Positions 7,770 through 15,823 of a DNA stretch of 64,000 nucleotides are shown here, in pieces. The position numbers and the translations under genes are program-made. Within the stretch, counting starts at the first letter, position 1, and each line of letters starts with the position of its first letter. The stretch comes from Anaerotruncus colihominis (GTDB taxonomy: Bacteria > Bacillota > Clostridia > Oscillospirales > Ruminococcaceae), in NCBI RefSeq assembly GCF_010206195.1, contig NZ_VIQT01000008.1, positions 62,001 through 126,000 of the forward strand, given 5' to 3'. The notes beneath the pieces are model-generated. The model was not told the DNA's origin. It searched no databases and worked only from the letters and a program-made list of their open reading frames with translations.

Positions 7770-8702
7770 TCAGCCGTTTTTTCTGCTGCAGCGCGCCCGC
7801 AGCCAGGCCGTCAGACGCCTATCCTCCCGGATGAGAAGCACAGAAAACAGAATCACGACCGCGCCGGCCATTTTCTGTGTGTTCATTAATTCGTGCAGCA
7901 CAAGATGGCTCAATATCAGCCCGACGATCGGATTGATATACGCGTATGTGGAGACGACCGACGTAGGCCACCGCTTGAGCAGATACATATAGGAGCCAAG
8001 CCCGATGATGGAATCGGCTACGCCCATGTAAACAGCCGGCAGCACGCCGCCAGGATTCAGCGTGGAGGGGCGCAGGTTCCCAGTGAACAGGGCGGCCAGC
8101 AGGAAAGCCGCGGCTGGTACGGCCGACTGGACAAAGATCTGGAGGACGAAAGTCGCTTCTACCGTGCGGTTTTTCAGATAAATAGTGCCTACGCTCCACA
8201 CACAGACCGAAGCAAGCAGCAGCGCGATGCCGCCGATATCCGCGCCGCCGCCGAGCAATCCGCTGGCCGACGCGATCATGACGCCAAGAAAGCCGCCCGC
8301 CATACCGATGACGCCGGGCGCTCCAACATCAAAATGACGCTGGGCGAGCGAATCGACAAGGACAAGCCCCACCGGGATCAGACAGAGCACAATGGTCGAG
8401 ATGCTCGCATCGACGCGCACGGCGGCGAACAGAAGCAGCAGCGTGTTGAGAAAGTACATCAAAAAACTGCCGGTGCCAAGCGTTTTCCAGTCGCGGCGGG
8501 TGACGCGCAGCGGGACGCCGCGCGCGGCGGCCGCCAAAGCGATCAGAAGCGTTGTGACGGTGAAGCGGACGGCGCCCACCATCAGCGGATGCATAGAGGT
8601 GGACCCGAGCTTATTCGCCACGGTTGAAGTCCCCCAGAAAAAACAGATATTAAAATAAGCAATCCATGGCAGGACAGCCTGAAAAAACATTTTCTGTTTC
8701 AA
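7770..8702 (-). CDS. EamA/DMT-family transporter
   Basis: A 310-residue inner-membrane protein with ten predicted hydrophobic spans arranged as two EamA repeats. It begins AYFNICFFWGTSTVANKLG and has the second-half signature STYAYINPIVGLILSHLVLHE near the C-terminus. Members of this drug/metabolite family usually export amino acids or other metabolites. Its substrate is not identifiable. It lies downstream of proC on the same strand, separated by two GC-rich hairpins. Confidence 0.9.
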   Translation of the reverse strand: MKQKMFFQAVLPWIAYFNICFFWGTSTVANKLGSTSMHPLMVGAVRFTVTTLLIALAAAARGVPLRVTRRDWKTLGTGSFLMYFLNTLLLLFAAVRVDASISTIVLCLIPVGLVLVDSLAQRHFDVGAPGVIGMAGGFLGVMIASASGLLGGGADIGGIALLLASVCVWSVGTIYLKNRTVEATFVLQIFVQSAVPAAAFLLAALFTGNLRPSTLNPGGVLPAVYMGVADSIIGLGSYMYLLKRWPTSVVSTYAYINPIVGLILSHLVLHELMNTQKMAGAVVILFSVLLIREDRRLTAWLRARCSRKNG

Positions 8703-8727
8703 AACGGTTCCTCCCAGACGAAGGATG

Positions 8728-8784
8728 GCGCGGCGGCCATGCGCCGCCGCGCAGAAATCCCCGGGACCCGGAGGGGTCCCGGGG
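8728..8784. terminator. Two GC-rich hairpins downstream of proC
   Basis: The first stem pairs GCGCGGCGGC with its complement around CAT (about 8728-8751). The second is a perfect 11-bp CCCCGGGACCC stem (8759-8769 with 8774-8784). On the minus strand only a weak ATTTCT follows, so termination is plausible but may be partial. Confidence 0.6.
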
Positions 8785-8809
8785 ACTGGGCGTCGGACAG
8801 GCCGCTGTT

Positions 8810-9643
8810 TTAAGCCTTTTTGCCGACCTCGATCATCTTGTCGCAGCTTTCAGTGACGGCGTTCATGACCGTATTGCGGAACGCTCCGCGCTCGAGCGCG
8901 TGCACACCGACAATCGTACTGCCTGCCGGCGAGCAGACGCTATCCTTTAATTCGGCCGGGTGCTTGCCCGTCTGGAGCACCATCTCGGCCGAACCGGCCA
9001 GCGCCTGCGCGGCAAGGCGGATGGCCATGTCGCGCGGCAGGCCCTTTTCAACGCCGCCGTCCGCCATCGCCTCGATAAACAGATACGCGAACGCGGGGCT
9101 GCATCCGCTTACGCTCGTCAATGGGTCGATCAGGTTTTCCGGAAGCAGATACGACATGCCCACCAGATTAAACAGCTCGACGCCAAGCGCGCTGTCTGCT
9201 TCTGAGGCGTGCGCGCCGGCGGCGATGCCCGCGATGCCGCGCCGCACAAGCATCGGCGTATTCGGCATGACGCGCAGGACCGGGTTTTTCGGGAAAAATT
9301 CCTCCAGAAAGCCGAGCGTGATGCCGCCCATGATGGAGATGACGAGCTGCCCGGGCGAAAACGCGCCGCTGACCGCCGTGAGCATCGGGCGGGCGTACTG
9401 GGGTTTGATTGCAAACACGACGATGTCGCTGCGCTCGATTACGGCGCGCGCGCCGCTGTTCGCATCGTCGTTGACGGCGGTGAACACGCCGTATTTTTCC
9501 CTCAGCGCGTCGAGCCGGGCGGCGCTGACATCGGTGACGGCGACCTGATCAGGCTTGACAAGGCCGCTCGCCAGGACGCCACTGAAGATCGCCTCGCCCA
9601 TTTGGCCGCCGCCGATAAATCCGATTTTCTTTTGTTCAATCAT
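8810..9643 (-). CDS. proC: Pyrroline-5-carboxylate reductase
   Basis: ProC makes L-proline from pyrroline-5-carboxylate using NAD(P)H in the cytosol. The Rossmann motif KIGFIGGGQMGEAI is at the N-terminus, and the C-terminal dimerisation helices show SGCSPAFAYLFIEAMADGG and the substrate-binding DSVCSPAGSTIVG loop. The length of 277 is typical. It lies 177 bp downstream of an aminopeptidase P-like gene. That gap contains a decayed mobile element, so proC may or may not be in the peptide-uptake operon. Confidence 0.96.
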   Translation of the reverse strand: MIEQKKIGFIGGGQMGEAIFSGVLASGLVKPDQVAVTDVSAARLDALREKYGVFTAVNDDANSGARAVIERSDIVVFAIKPQYARPMLTAVSGAFSPGQLVISIMGGITLGFLEEFFPKNPVLRVMPNTPMLVRRGIAGIAAGAHASEADSALGVELFNLVGMSYLLPENLIDPLTSVSGCSPAFAYLFIEAMADGGVEKGLPRDMAIRLAAQALAGSAEMVLQTGKHPAELKDSVCSPAGSTIVGVHALERGAFRNTVMNAVTESCDKMIEVGKKA

Positions 9644-9697
9644 TTGACGTTCCTCCCATGCCGCCGGATTGCAGCGGCCGTTGATTCATTCCGTTTT

Positions 9698-9823
9698 CTC
9701 AGAACTTGCATTTATATCGGGAGAAAGCGGCTTGGCGGGGGCTTTTTTACTGGAGGGTCCGCACGCTATGACGGAAAAAACCGCCGTCAGGTCGCCGCTT
9801 TTCAGTGTGAATACAGGTTCTTA
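9698..9823. mobile_element. Decayed copy of the TAAGARCCTGT MITE family
   Basis: The right end (9806-9823, TGTGAATACAGGTTCTTA) is identical over 18 bases to the terminal repeat of the intact element at 21431-21599. The left end CTCAGAACTTGCATTT matches the other repeat at about 12 of 16 positions. The interior is shorter and not clearly alike. The right end contains the TAA stop codon of the adjoining peptidase gene. Confidence 0.6.
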
Positions 9824-11026
9824 CATCGGCAGGCGCATTAACTCCTGCGGCGCGGGCGTGAGAAGCTCGCAGCCCGTTTCGGTGACGACAAAGTTCTGTT
9901 CGATGCCGAACACGCCGATTTCAGCGTCAAAAAGCTCGGGCTCGAGCGCCATGACCATGCCCGGCTCCAGGATAATGTCGCAGTCCATCGACAGCGTGGG
10001 CAGCTCATGCACGTCAAGGCCCACGCCGTGGCCCATCCAGCCCTTGCAGCGGTTGTAGGAATCCATACCCTTTGATGAGAAAAAGCCGTCGACAATGCGG
10101 CAGACCTCTCTGGCAGGAATCCCGGCCTTGATAACGGAAAGGCCAAGATTGTTTCCCTCGACGGCGATATCATACATCATCTGCTGGCGGTCGGTCGGTT
10201 TGCCTGAGACTGCCTGGCGGATGATGTCGGAGTAATAGCCCTTGTAGCATGGGCCGCCGTCTACAAGCATCATTTCTCCGGGTTCTTTGCCGATCACGCG
10301 GTTCGAAGGCGGGCAGTTGCCCTGGGGATACCGCTCGCGCCCGCAGCGGATTCCAAGCGGCAGGATATTTTCCGCGCCCTGCATAAAGCTTTCGGCGCAC
10401 ATGATGCGGTAAAGCTCCTCCTCAGTCGTTTTGCCGCAAACAATGCTTTCAAAGCCTTTCTTATAGGAGGCCACGTTGATCCGGCAGACCTCGCGCATAA
10501 CCTCGATCTCGCGCGGCGATTTGACGCGGCGGATCTCCCACAGAAGCTGCGCGGCGTCGGCGATTTCGGCGTCCGAAATCAGCGCAAAGAGGGCCTTCTG
10601 GTCGGCATACGACATGCTGACGCGGAAACCCGTGCCGATCTCCATGCCAATGCGCCCGCCCTTGACTTTGAATTTTTCAAGCGCGTAGGCGATCGCTTTG
10701 GGGAACGTGTCCGGGAAACCGGGCTCCTTTGTGCGCGTATAGGCGAGCAGGCGGTCCGGCTCGAGGCACGACGTTACCTTGACGGTCGGCTGATTGCTCG
10801 TGGAGCTGACAATCGTCATATCACCGTTGGCCGTCACAATCAACAGGCCTGGTACCGCGATCTTGCTGTCCCAGACGATCGACTGCAAGCCCGAAAAATA
10901 ACGGGTATTCTCCTTGGAGGAGAGCAGCACGGCGTCAAACCCGTATTTCTGCATACCGGCGACCAGCTTGGCGATTCTGGCTTCATATTCATTGACAGGG
11001 AATTCCAGCATCATGGATGTTTGCAT
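9821..11026 (-). CDS. M24-family metallopeptidase (aminopeptidase P / prolidase-like)
   Basis: A cytosolic dimetal peptidase of the Xaa-Pro aminopeptidase/prolidase group, with a creatinase-like N-domain (1-165) and a pita-bread catalytic domain. The metal ligands are visible as Asp256, Asp267 (VDGGPCYKGYYSD), His333 (GHGVGLDVHE), Glu362 and Glu376. The length of 401 is normal. It is the last gene of the peptide-importer operon, 37 bp after the second ATPase gene, so it probably hydrolyses the imported proline-containing peptides. Its stop codon lies in the end of a mobile-element remnant. Confidence 0.92.
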   Translation of the reverse strand: MQTSMMLEFPVNEYEARIAKLVAGMQKYGFDAVLLSSKENTRYFSGLQSIVWDSKIAVPGLLIVTANGDMTIVSSTSNQPTVKVTSCLEPDRLLAYTRTKEPGFPDTFPKAIAYALEKFKVKGGRIGMEIGTGFRVSMSYADQKALFALISDAEIADAAQLLWEIRRVKSPREIEVMREVCRINVASYKKGFESIVCGKTTEEELYRIMCAESFMQGAENILPLGIRCGRERYPQGNCPPSNRVIGKEPGEMMLVDGGPCYKGYYSDIIRQAVSGKPTDRQQMMYDIAVEGNNLGLSVIKAGIPAREVCRIVDGFFSSKGMDSYNRCKGWMGHGVGLDVHELPTLSMDCDIILEPGMVMALEPELFDAEIGVFGIEQNFVVTETGCELLTPAPQELMRLPM

Positions 11027-11063
11027 AGATGGCTTCCTTTCTCAGACCGGATGGCGGTCAGGA

Positions 11064-12065
11064 TTATTTTTGATAGGGCGCTTGGCTCTGATAGAGGTGG
11101 CAGCTTACAATATGGCCGCCGAGATCGGCTGGCTGCGGACGCTGCTGGCGGCAGACGTCCATCACCTTTGGACAGCGCGTGCAGAAGGGGCAGCCGGGCG
11201 GCGGGTTCACCGGGCTGGGAACGTCGCCGCCGAGCGGCTCGCGATCCTTGTGAAGCTCCGGGTCGGGGATAGGGACGGCGTCCATGAGCGCACGCGTGTA
11301 CGGATGCAGCGGATTTTTAAACAGCTCCTCCGTGCCGGCTGTCTCCACGATATGCCCGAGGTACATCACAAGGATGCGGTTACACACATGCTCGACAACG
11401 CTCAGGTTGTGGGAAATAAAGATATAGGTCAGGCCGAACTGCGCTTGAAGCTGCTGCATCAGGTTGAGAATCTGCGCCTGAATGGACACGTCGAGCGCGG
11501 AAACAGGCTCGTCGCAGACGAGCAGCTTCGGGTTGAGCGCGAGCGCGCGCGCAACGCCGACGCGCTGGCGCTGGCCGCCCGAAAATTCATGCGGATAACG
11601 GTCGTAAACATCCTCGCGCAGGCCGACGGCGCGCATCAGCTCAACGACGCGGGCGCGGCGCTCGGCCGGCGCGCCCGCCTTGTGAACGACGAGCGGTTCG
11701 GCGATGGAGCGCCCGACCGTGAAGCGCGGGTCAAGGCTGGAATACGGGTCCTGGAACACAATCTGTATTTCCCGGCTGATGCGCGCCTGCGCCTGGGGCG
11801 GACAGGAAAAGAGGTCCATCCCGTCGTACGTCACGCCGCCGGCGGTCGGGCGGTTGAGCCGGACGATCGTCTTGCCGGTCGTCGATTTTCCACAGCCCGA
11901 TTCGCCCACAATGCCGAGCGTCTCCCCCTCGTATACGTCGAAGGAGATGCCGTCGACCGCGCGCACAAGCTTTTTCTGGGAAAATATCCCGCGTGAACGG
12001 ACCTTGATGGGATAATACACCTTCAGATCCCGCACTGCAAGCAACGGTTTTTTCTCGTCAGTCAA
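11064..12065 (-). CDS. Peptide ABC importer ATP-binding protein (OppF/DppF type)
   Basis: This is one of the two ATPases that power peptide uptake. Walker A GESGCGKST, signature FSGGQRQRVGVARAL, Walker B LLVCDEPVSALD and the H-loop FISHNLSVV are all present. The C-terminal oligopeptide extension contains CPFCTRCPKVMDVC, the cysteine cluster seen in this family. The TTG at 12065 is chosen because AGGAGG lies upstream and the family N-terminus starts there. The start overlaps the end of the preceding ATPase gene by 8 bp. Confidence 0.93.
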   Translation of the reverse strand: MTDEKKPLLAVRDLKVYYPIKVRSRGIFSQKKLVRAVDGISFDVYEGETLGIVGESGCGKSTTGKTIVRLNRPTAGGVTYDGMDLFSCPPQAQARISREIQIVFQDPYSSLDPRFTVGRSIAEPLVVHKAGAPAERRARVVELMRAVGLREDVYDRYPHEFSGGQRQRVGVARALALNPKLLVCDEPVSALDVSIQAQILNLMQQLQAQFGLTYIFISHNLSVVEHVCNRILVMYLGHIVETAGTEELFKNPLHPYTRALMDAVPIPDPELHKDREPLGGDVPSPVNPPPGCPFCTRCPKVMDVCRQQRPQPADLGGHIVSCHLYQSQAPYQK

Positions 12066-13047
12066 GGCGTTTGCCTCCTTCCTCACACAAAAAGCACCGC
12101 GCCCGGCGGCCGTCCGGCATTTCATACAGCGGCGGGTGTTCTGTGCGGCAGCGATCGGCGCAGTGGGCGCAGCGCGGCGAGAAGCGGCAGCCCGCCGGAT
12201 AATCCTTGGGGCTTGGGACCGTGCCGGGGATGTTGTAAAGCGCGTCGACGCGCCGCCCCATGACGGGCACGCTGCGCAAAAGCCCCTCTGTATACGGGTG
12301 CAGGGGATTTTTAAACAGCTCGTGCACGCCGCCGTATTCGACGGCCTCGCCGGCGTACATGACCATAACGTCGTTGGCGATCTCCGCCACAACGCCAAGG
12401 TCGTGCGTGATCAGGATGACCGACGCGCCCATACGGTCCTTGAGCTGGGCGATCAGACGCAGAATCTGCGCCTGAATAGTCACATCGAGCGCGGTGGTCG
12501 GCTCGTCGGCGATCAGGATTTTCGGGTTGCAGGCAAGCGCCATCGCGATCATGACGCGCTGGCGCATACCGCCGGAGAGCTGGTGCGGATATTCGTCGAC
12601 GATGCGCTCCGGCGTCGGAATGCCCACGAGCGTGAGCATCTCGACGGCGCGTGCACGCGCCTGCTTTTTCGTCATGCCCTGGTGCAGCATCAGGCTCTCC
12701 ATGATCTGCCGGCCGACGGTAAACACCGGGTTTAAGGAGGTCATCGGCTCCTGGAAGATCATCGAGATATCATTGCCGCGGATTTTGCGCATGTCGCGCT
12801 CGTTAAGCTTTAACAGGTCCACGCCGTTATAAAGGATCTCCCCGGCGATGATGCGCCCGGGCGGCGACTGGACAATGCGCAGGATCGACAGTGACGTGAC
12901 GCTTTTTCCACAGCCGGATTCGCCGACAATTGCGAGCACCTTGCCTTGCTCGAGCGTAAAGTCAAGCCCGTCGACGCCGGGCAGCACGCCCTCCTCGGTA
13001 TAAAAATACGTTTTCAGGCCCTTGACCTCTAAGATAGGTTCTGCCAT
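12058..13047 (-). CDS. Peptide ABC importer ATP-binding protein (OppD/DppD type)
   Basis: The second ATPase of the importer, 329 residues. It shows Walker A GESGCGKSVTSLSIL, signature LSGGMRQRVMIAMAL, Walker B ILIADEPTTALD and H-loop LITHDLGVV. The C-terminal cysteines (CRFSPRCAHCADRC) match the OppD/F iron-sulphur-like motif. It follows the permease gene by 13 bp. Confidence 0.93.
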   Translation of the reverse strand: MAEPILEVKGLKTYFYTEEGVLPGVDGLDFTLEQGKVLAIVGESGCGKSVTSLSILRIVQSPPGRIIAGEILYNGVDLLKLNERDMRKIRGNDISMIFQEPMTSLNPVFTVGRQIMESLMLHQGMTKKQARARAVEMLTLVGIPTPERIVDEYPHQLSGGMRQRVMIAMALACNPKILIADEPTTALDVTIQAQILRLIAQLKDRMGASVILITHDLGVVAEIANDVMVMYAGEAVEYGGVHELFKNPLHPYTEGLLRSVPVMGRRVDALYNIPGTVPSPKDYPAGCRFSPRCAHCADRCRTEHPPLYEMPDGRRARCFLCEEGGKRLD

Positions 13048-13060
13048 GGCCGGACCCTCC

Positions 13061-13900
13061 TCAACTGTTCTTCAATTTCGGGTCGAGCGCGTCGCGCAGG
13101 CCGTCGCCCACGAGGCTAAAGCTCAAAACCACAAGGGTGATCATGACGCCGGGAATCAGCGCGGCAAACGGCGCGCTGCGGATGACGTCGCGGGCTGTGG
13201 AGAGCATGGCGCCCCACTCGGGATTGGGCGGCTGGACGCCGAGCCCCAGAAACGACAGCGACGAAGCGGTCAGGATCGCCGTGCCCAGGTCCATCGTAGT
13301 GTTGACGATGATCTGCGACATCGCGTTCGGGATGATATGCGTGGCGATGATGCGCGCGTGCGACGCGCCGAACACACGGCAGGCCTGACAGTATTCGCTG
13401 TTGCGGATTGTCATGACGACGCCGCGTACAAGACGCGCGCTGATCGGTACGGAATAAAACGCGATGGCAATGATGACGTTCTGCATACCGCTGCCGAGCA
13501 CCGCCACGACCACAATGGCCAGCAGCAGCCCTGGAAAAGCGAGCAGGATGTCGATGGCGCGCGAGATGACCGTGTCGACCCATTTGCCGAAGTAACCGGC
13601 CATCGCGCCGAGAAGGATGCCGAAGAACGCGCCGATGAGCACGCCGCAAAGCGACACGCCCAGCGACACGCGCGCACCGTAGACAATGCGCGCAAACACA
13701 TCGCGGCCGAGGTTGTCGGTGCCGAAGATGTGCGCGGCGCTCGGCGCCTGGTAACAGATGTCCGGGTTGATGGCGTTGGGATCGGTTTGGCACAGCAGCG
13801 GCCCGAACAGGGCCGTCAGGAAAAACAGGATCAGAACAATACCGCCGATAACGGAGGCGGGCCGTTTGATAAAGCGCCGGAATACCGGGTTTTTAAACAC
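13061..13900 (-). CDS. Peptide ABC importer permease (OppC/DppC type)
   Basis: A 279-residue inner-membrane permease with six predicted spans. The N-terminus carries the short OppC_N helix (IKRPASVIGGIVLILFF), and residues about 85-280 are the BPD_transp_1 domain. The EAA-loop CRVFGASHARIIATHIIPNA contacts the ATPases. It follows oppB-like by 12 bp in the same operon. Confidence 0.93.
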   Translation of the reverse strand: MFKNPVFRRFIKRPASVIGGIVLILFFLTALFGPLLCQTDPNAINPDICYQAPSAAHIFGTDNLGRDVFARIVYGARVSLGVSLCGVLIGAFFGILLGAMAGYFGKWVDTVISRAIDILLAFPGLLLAIVVVAVLGSGMQNVIIAIAFYSVPISARLVRGVVMTIRNSEYCQACRVFGASHARIIATHIIPNAMSQIIVNTTMDLGTAILTASSLSFLGLGVQPPNPEWGAMLSTARDVIRSAPFAALIPGVMITLVVLSFSLVGDGLRDALDPKLKNS

Positions 13901-13912
13901 GCGCCTTCCCCC

Positions 13913-14833
13913 CTAATCGTATTTGATGCGCGGATCGATCAAGGCATAGATCAGATCGACCGCCAGGTTTACAAGGACGAATGTGGTGGCCAATACAAGC
14001 ACCGTGCCCTGTACGACGGGATAGTCGCGCTTGAGCACGCCGTCAACCATGAAACGTCCAATGCCCGGCACGGAGAACACGGCTTCGACAAGCATGGAGC
14101 CTGCCAGCAGGCCGCCGAAGCGCAGGCCCACCACTGTGACGACCGGGATCAGGGCGTTTTTAAAGGCGTGGCGCATGACGATGACAGCCTGCGAAATACC
14201 GCGTGAACGCGAGGTGCGGATATAATCCTGTCGCAGCACCTCCAGCATCGACGAGCGCGTTGTACGCGCGATCAGGCCGACCGACTGCATCCCAAGCGTG
14301 ATGATCGGCAGCACGTAATGAAGCGGCGTACGCAGCCCCATGCTGGGCAGCCAGCCCAAATGTATGGAGAACAGCAGCAGCATGACAAGCGCGAGGAAAA
14401 ACGACGGCGTCGACACGGACAGCAGGGAGAATACCATGATGACGTTGTCAGTCAGCTTGTTCTGCTTGACGGCCGACAGAACGCCGAATGTAATGCCGAC
14501 CACGGCGGCAAAGACGGTCGCGCCGAGCGCCAGCTTCAGCGTGGCCGGATAACGCTGCGCAATCTCATCGATGACGGGACGGCGTGTGGTGATCGATTTG
14601 CCAAGGTCGCCATGCAGCGCCTTGACGAGAAAATCGCCGTACTGCGTCAGAAGCGGCTTATCAAGCCCAAGCTCCGCGCGCTGCGCCGCGATCGCCTCCT
14701 TGGAGGCGTTGATGCCGAGCATGTTCGCCACCGGATCGCCGGGCACGAGGCGAATCATCATAAAGCAGATAAAGGAAATGATCAGCAGGACCGGGATGAC
14801 CTGCAAAATTCGTTTGACGGTGTAACCAAGCAC
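13913..14833 (-). CDS. Peptide ABC importer permease (OppB/DppB type)
   Basis: A 306-residue permease. The N-terminus MLGYTVKRILQVIPVLLIISF and the periplasm-facing MIRLVPGDPVANMLG motif are family hallmarks. The EAA loop is SRGISQAVIVMRHAFKNALI. It pairs with the OppC-type protein to form the membrane channel. It starts 21 bp after the TPR gene. Confidence 0.94.
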   Translation of the reverse strand: MLGYTVKRILQVIPVLLIISFICFMMIRLVPGDPVANMLGINASKEAIAAQRAELGLDKPLLTQYGDFLVKALHGDLGKSITTRRPVIDEIAQRYPATLKLALGATVFAAVVGITFGVLSAVKQNKLTDNVIMVFSLLSVSTPSFFLALVMLLLFSIHLGWLPSMGLRTPLHYVLPIITLGMQSVGLIARTTRSSMLEVLRQDYIRTSRSRGISQAVIVMRHAFKNALIPVVTVVGLRFGGLLAGSMLVEAVFSVPGIGRFMVDGVLKRDYPVVQGTVLVLATTFVLVNLAVDLIYALIDPRIKYD

Positions 14834-14854
14834 GGGGCGCTCCCTCTTTTCCGG

Positions 14855-15691
14855 TTAAAGTGACCCGACGATCTCGTAATCGAGTCCGCGCGTTTTCGCG
14901 TCGACGAGCGCGGCCAAAAAGCCAAACGCGCTCCAGAAGCTCTTGATGGTCAGGACTTGCTTGAGCACGGCGTTGCTCTTGTCCGTTTCGCCGTTGACAT
15001 AGTAGTAGTTCGACAGGCCGTAACCCTGTGTGGCGATCTCCAGATCCGGGAACTCGGCGCCCTCGAACTGCATCAGCTCCTCCGGCTTGATCAGCCCCTT
15101 GTACATCAGGATGCGGCGTTTGTACGAAAGGTTTTCGCCGGGATCGGTGTTTTCATCGACGCGTTTGAGCAGGGCTTCGGCAAGCTGTTCGTCTCCCAGG
15201 CGTTTGGCTGTCATCCAATACCAGTCGGTGACTGCGACGACTTTGTCGGAGGTGTCGCTCTGTTCCAAACAGGTGCGGTACGCCCCGGCCGCGCGCTTGT
15301 AGTCGCCGAGCAGATAGTAGGAAAGTCCCAGGTGATACCAGGTATCCCAGTTGGTGTCGTCCAGCCGGGCTGACAGCGCAAAGTCCGCGGCCGCCTCCGC
15401 AAAGCAGCGGATGGACAGGTAGCGGTGGCCGCGGTGGCGGTAGGTAAGCGCATGGAACGGGTTGTAGCTAAGCCCCATGGAGTACGATTCTACGGCTTCC
15501 TTAAAAAGCATCTGCTTGGAAAGCGCAATGCCGCGGCGCATCCATAATTCGCAGTTGGAGGGGTCGGCTTCCAGCTCGCGGTCGATTGCGCGCACCTCGT
15601 CGGAAACGGGCAGCTTGGAGCGATTGAACTGGATCTCCGTTTCTTTGGTTGCGGTTGTATCGGTGACATCGATATGCATATATGTAGACAT
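14855..15691 (-). CDS. Tetratricopeptide-repeat protein within the peptide importer operon
   Basis: A 278-residue soluble protein with no signal peptide. About four to five TPR-like helical pairs are visible, for example NCELWMRRGIALSKQMLFKEA and NWDTWYHLGLSYYLLGDYKRA. TPR domains bind peptides or partner proteins. The start at 15691 is the first ATG giving a compact protein. An upstream in-frame extension is hydrophobic and unlike the rest. It sits between the binding-protein gene and the permeases, an unusual place that suggests a cytosolic partner of the importer or of the peptide substrate. No known function is assigned. Confidence 0.8.
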   Translation of the reverse strand: MSTYMHIDVTDTTATKETEIQFNRSKLPVSDEVRAIDRELEADPSNCELWMRRGIALSKQMLFKEAVESYSMGLSYNPFHALTYRHRGHRYLSIRCFAEAAADFALSARLDDTNWDTWYHLGLSYYLLGDYKRAAGAYRTCLEQSDTSDKVVAVTDWYWMTAKRLGDEQLAEALLKRVDENTDPGENLSYKRRILMYKGLIKPEELMQFEGAEFPDLEIATQGYGLSNYYYVNGETDKSNAVLKQVLTIKSFWSAFGFLAALVDAKTRGLDYEIVGSL

Positions 15692-15772
15692 GGCTTTGAC
15701 TCCTTCTCTGATATTGAAACGTGTGGGAAGCCCGCGTGAGGCCCTTTCATTTTTTGGAAAGCAAATAATAAA

Positions 15773-15804
15773 GTATGGGCAGAGGAACCAGCCCCTGCCC
15801 ATAC
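15773..15804 (-). terminator. Intra-operon hairpin after the binding-protein gene
   Basis: GTATGGGCAG (15773-15782) pairs with CTGCCCATAC (15795-15804), and a T-rich stretch follows on the minus strand. It lies in the 132-bp gap after the solute-binding-protein gene. Such hairpins let binding protein outnumber permease by partial termination or mRNA protection. Confidence 0.6.
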
Positions 15805-15823
15805 GAAAAACATTCGCCTCCGG

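Noticed and set aside
11064..12398. Extended 444-codon version of the second peptide-importer ATPase
   Set aside because: The extra 111 N-terminal codons overlap the upstream ATPase gene and are out-of-frame shadow. The TTG at 12065 with AGGAGG fits the family start.
13022..14206. Long plus-strand open frame opposite the permease genes
   Set aside because: It is antisense to two clear OppB/OppC permeases, rich in Arg, His and Asp from the opposite-strand codons, and has no ribosome site. Similar shadows at 10914-11996, 50200-51672 and 52081-53181 were dropped for the same reason.
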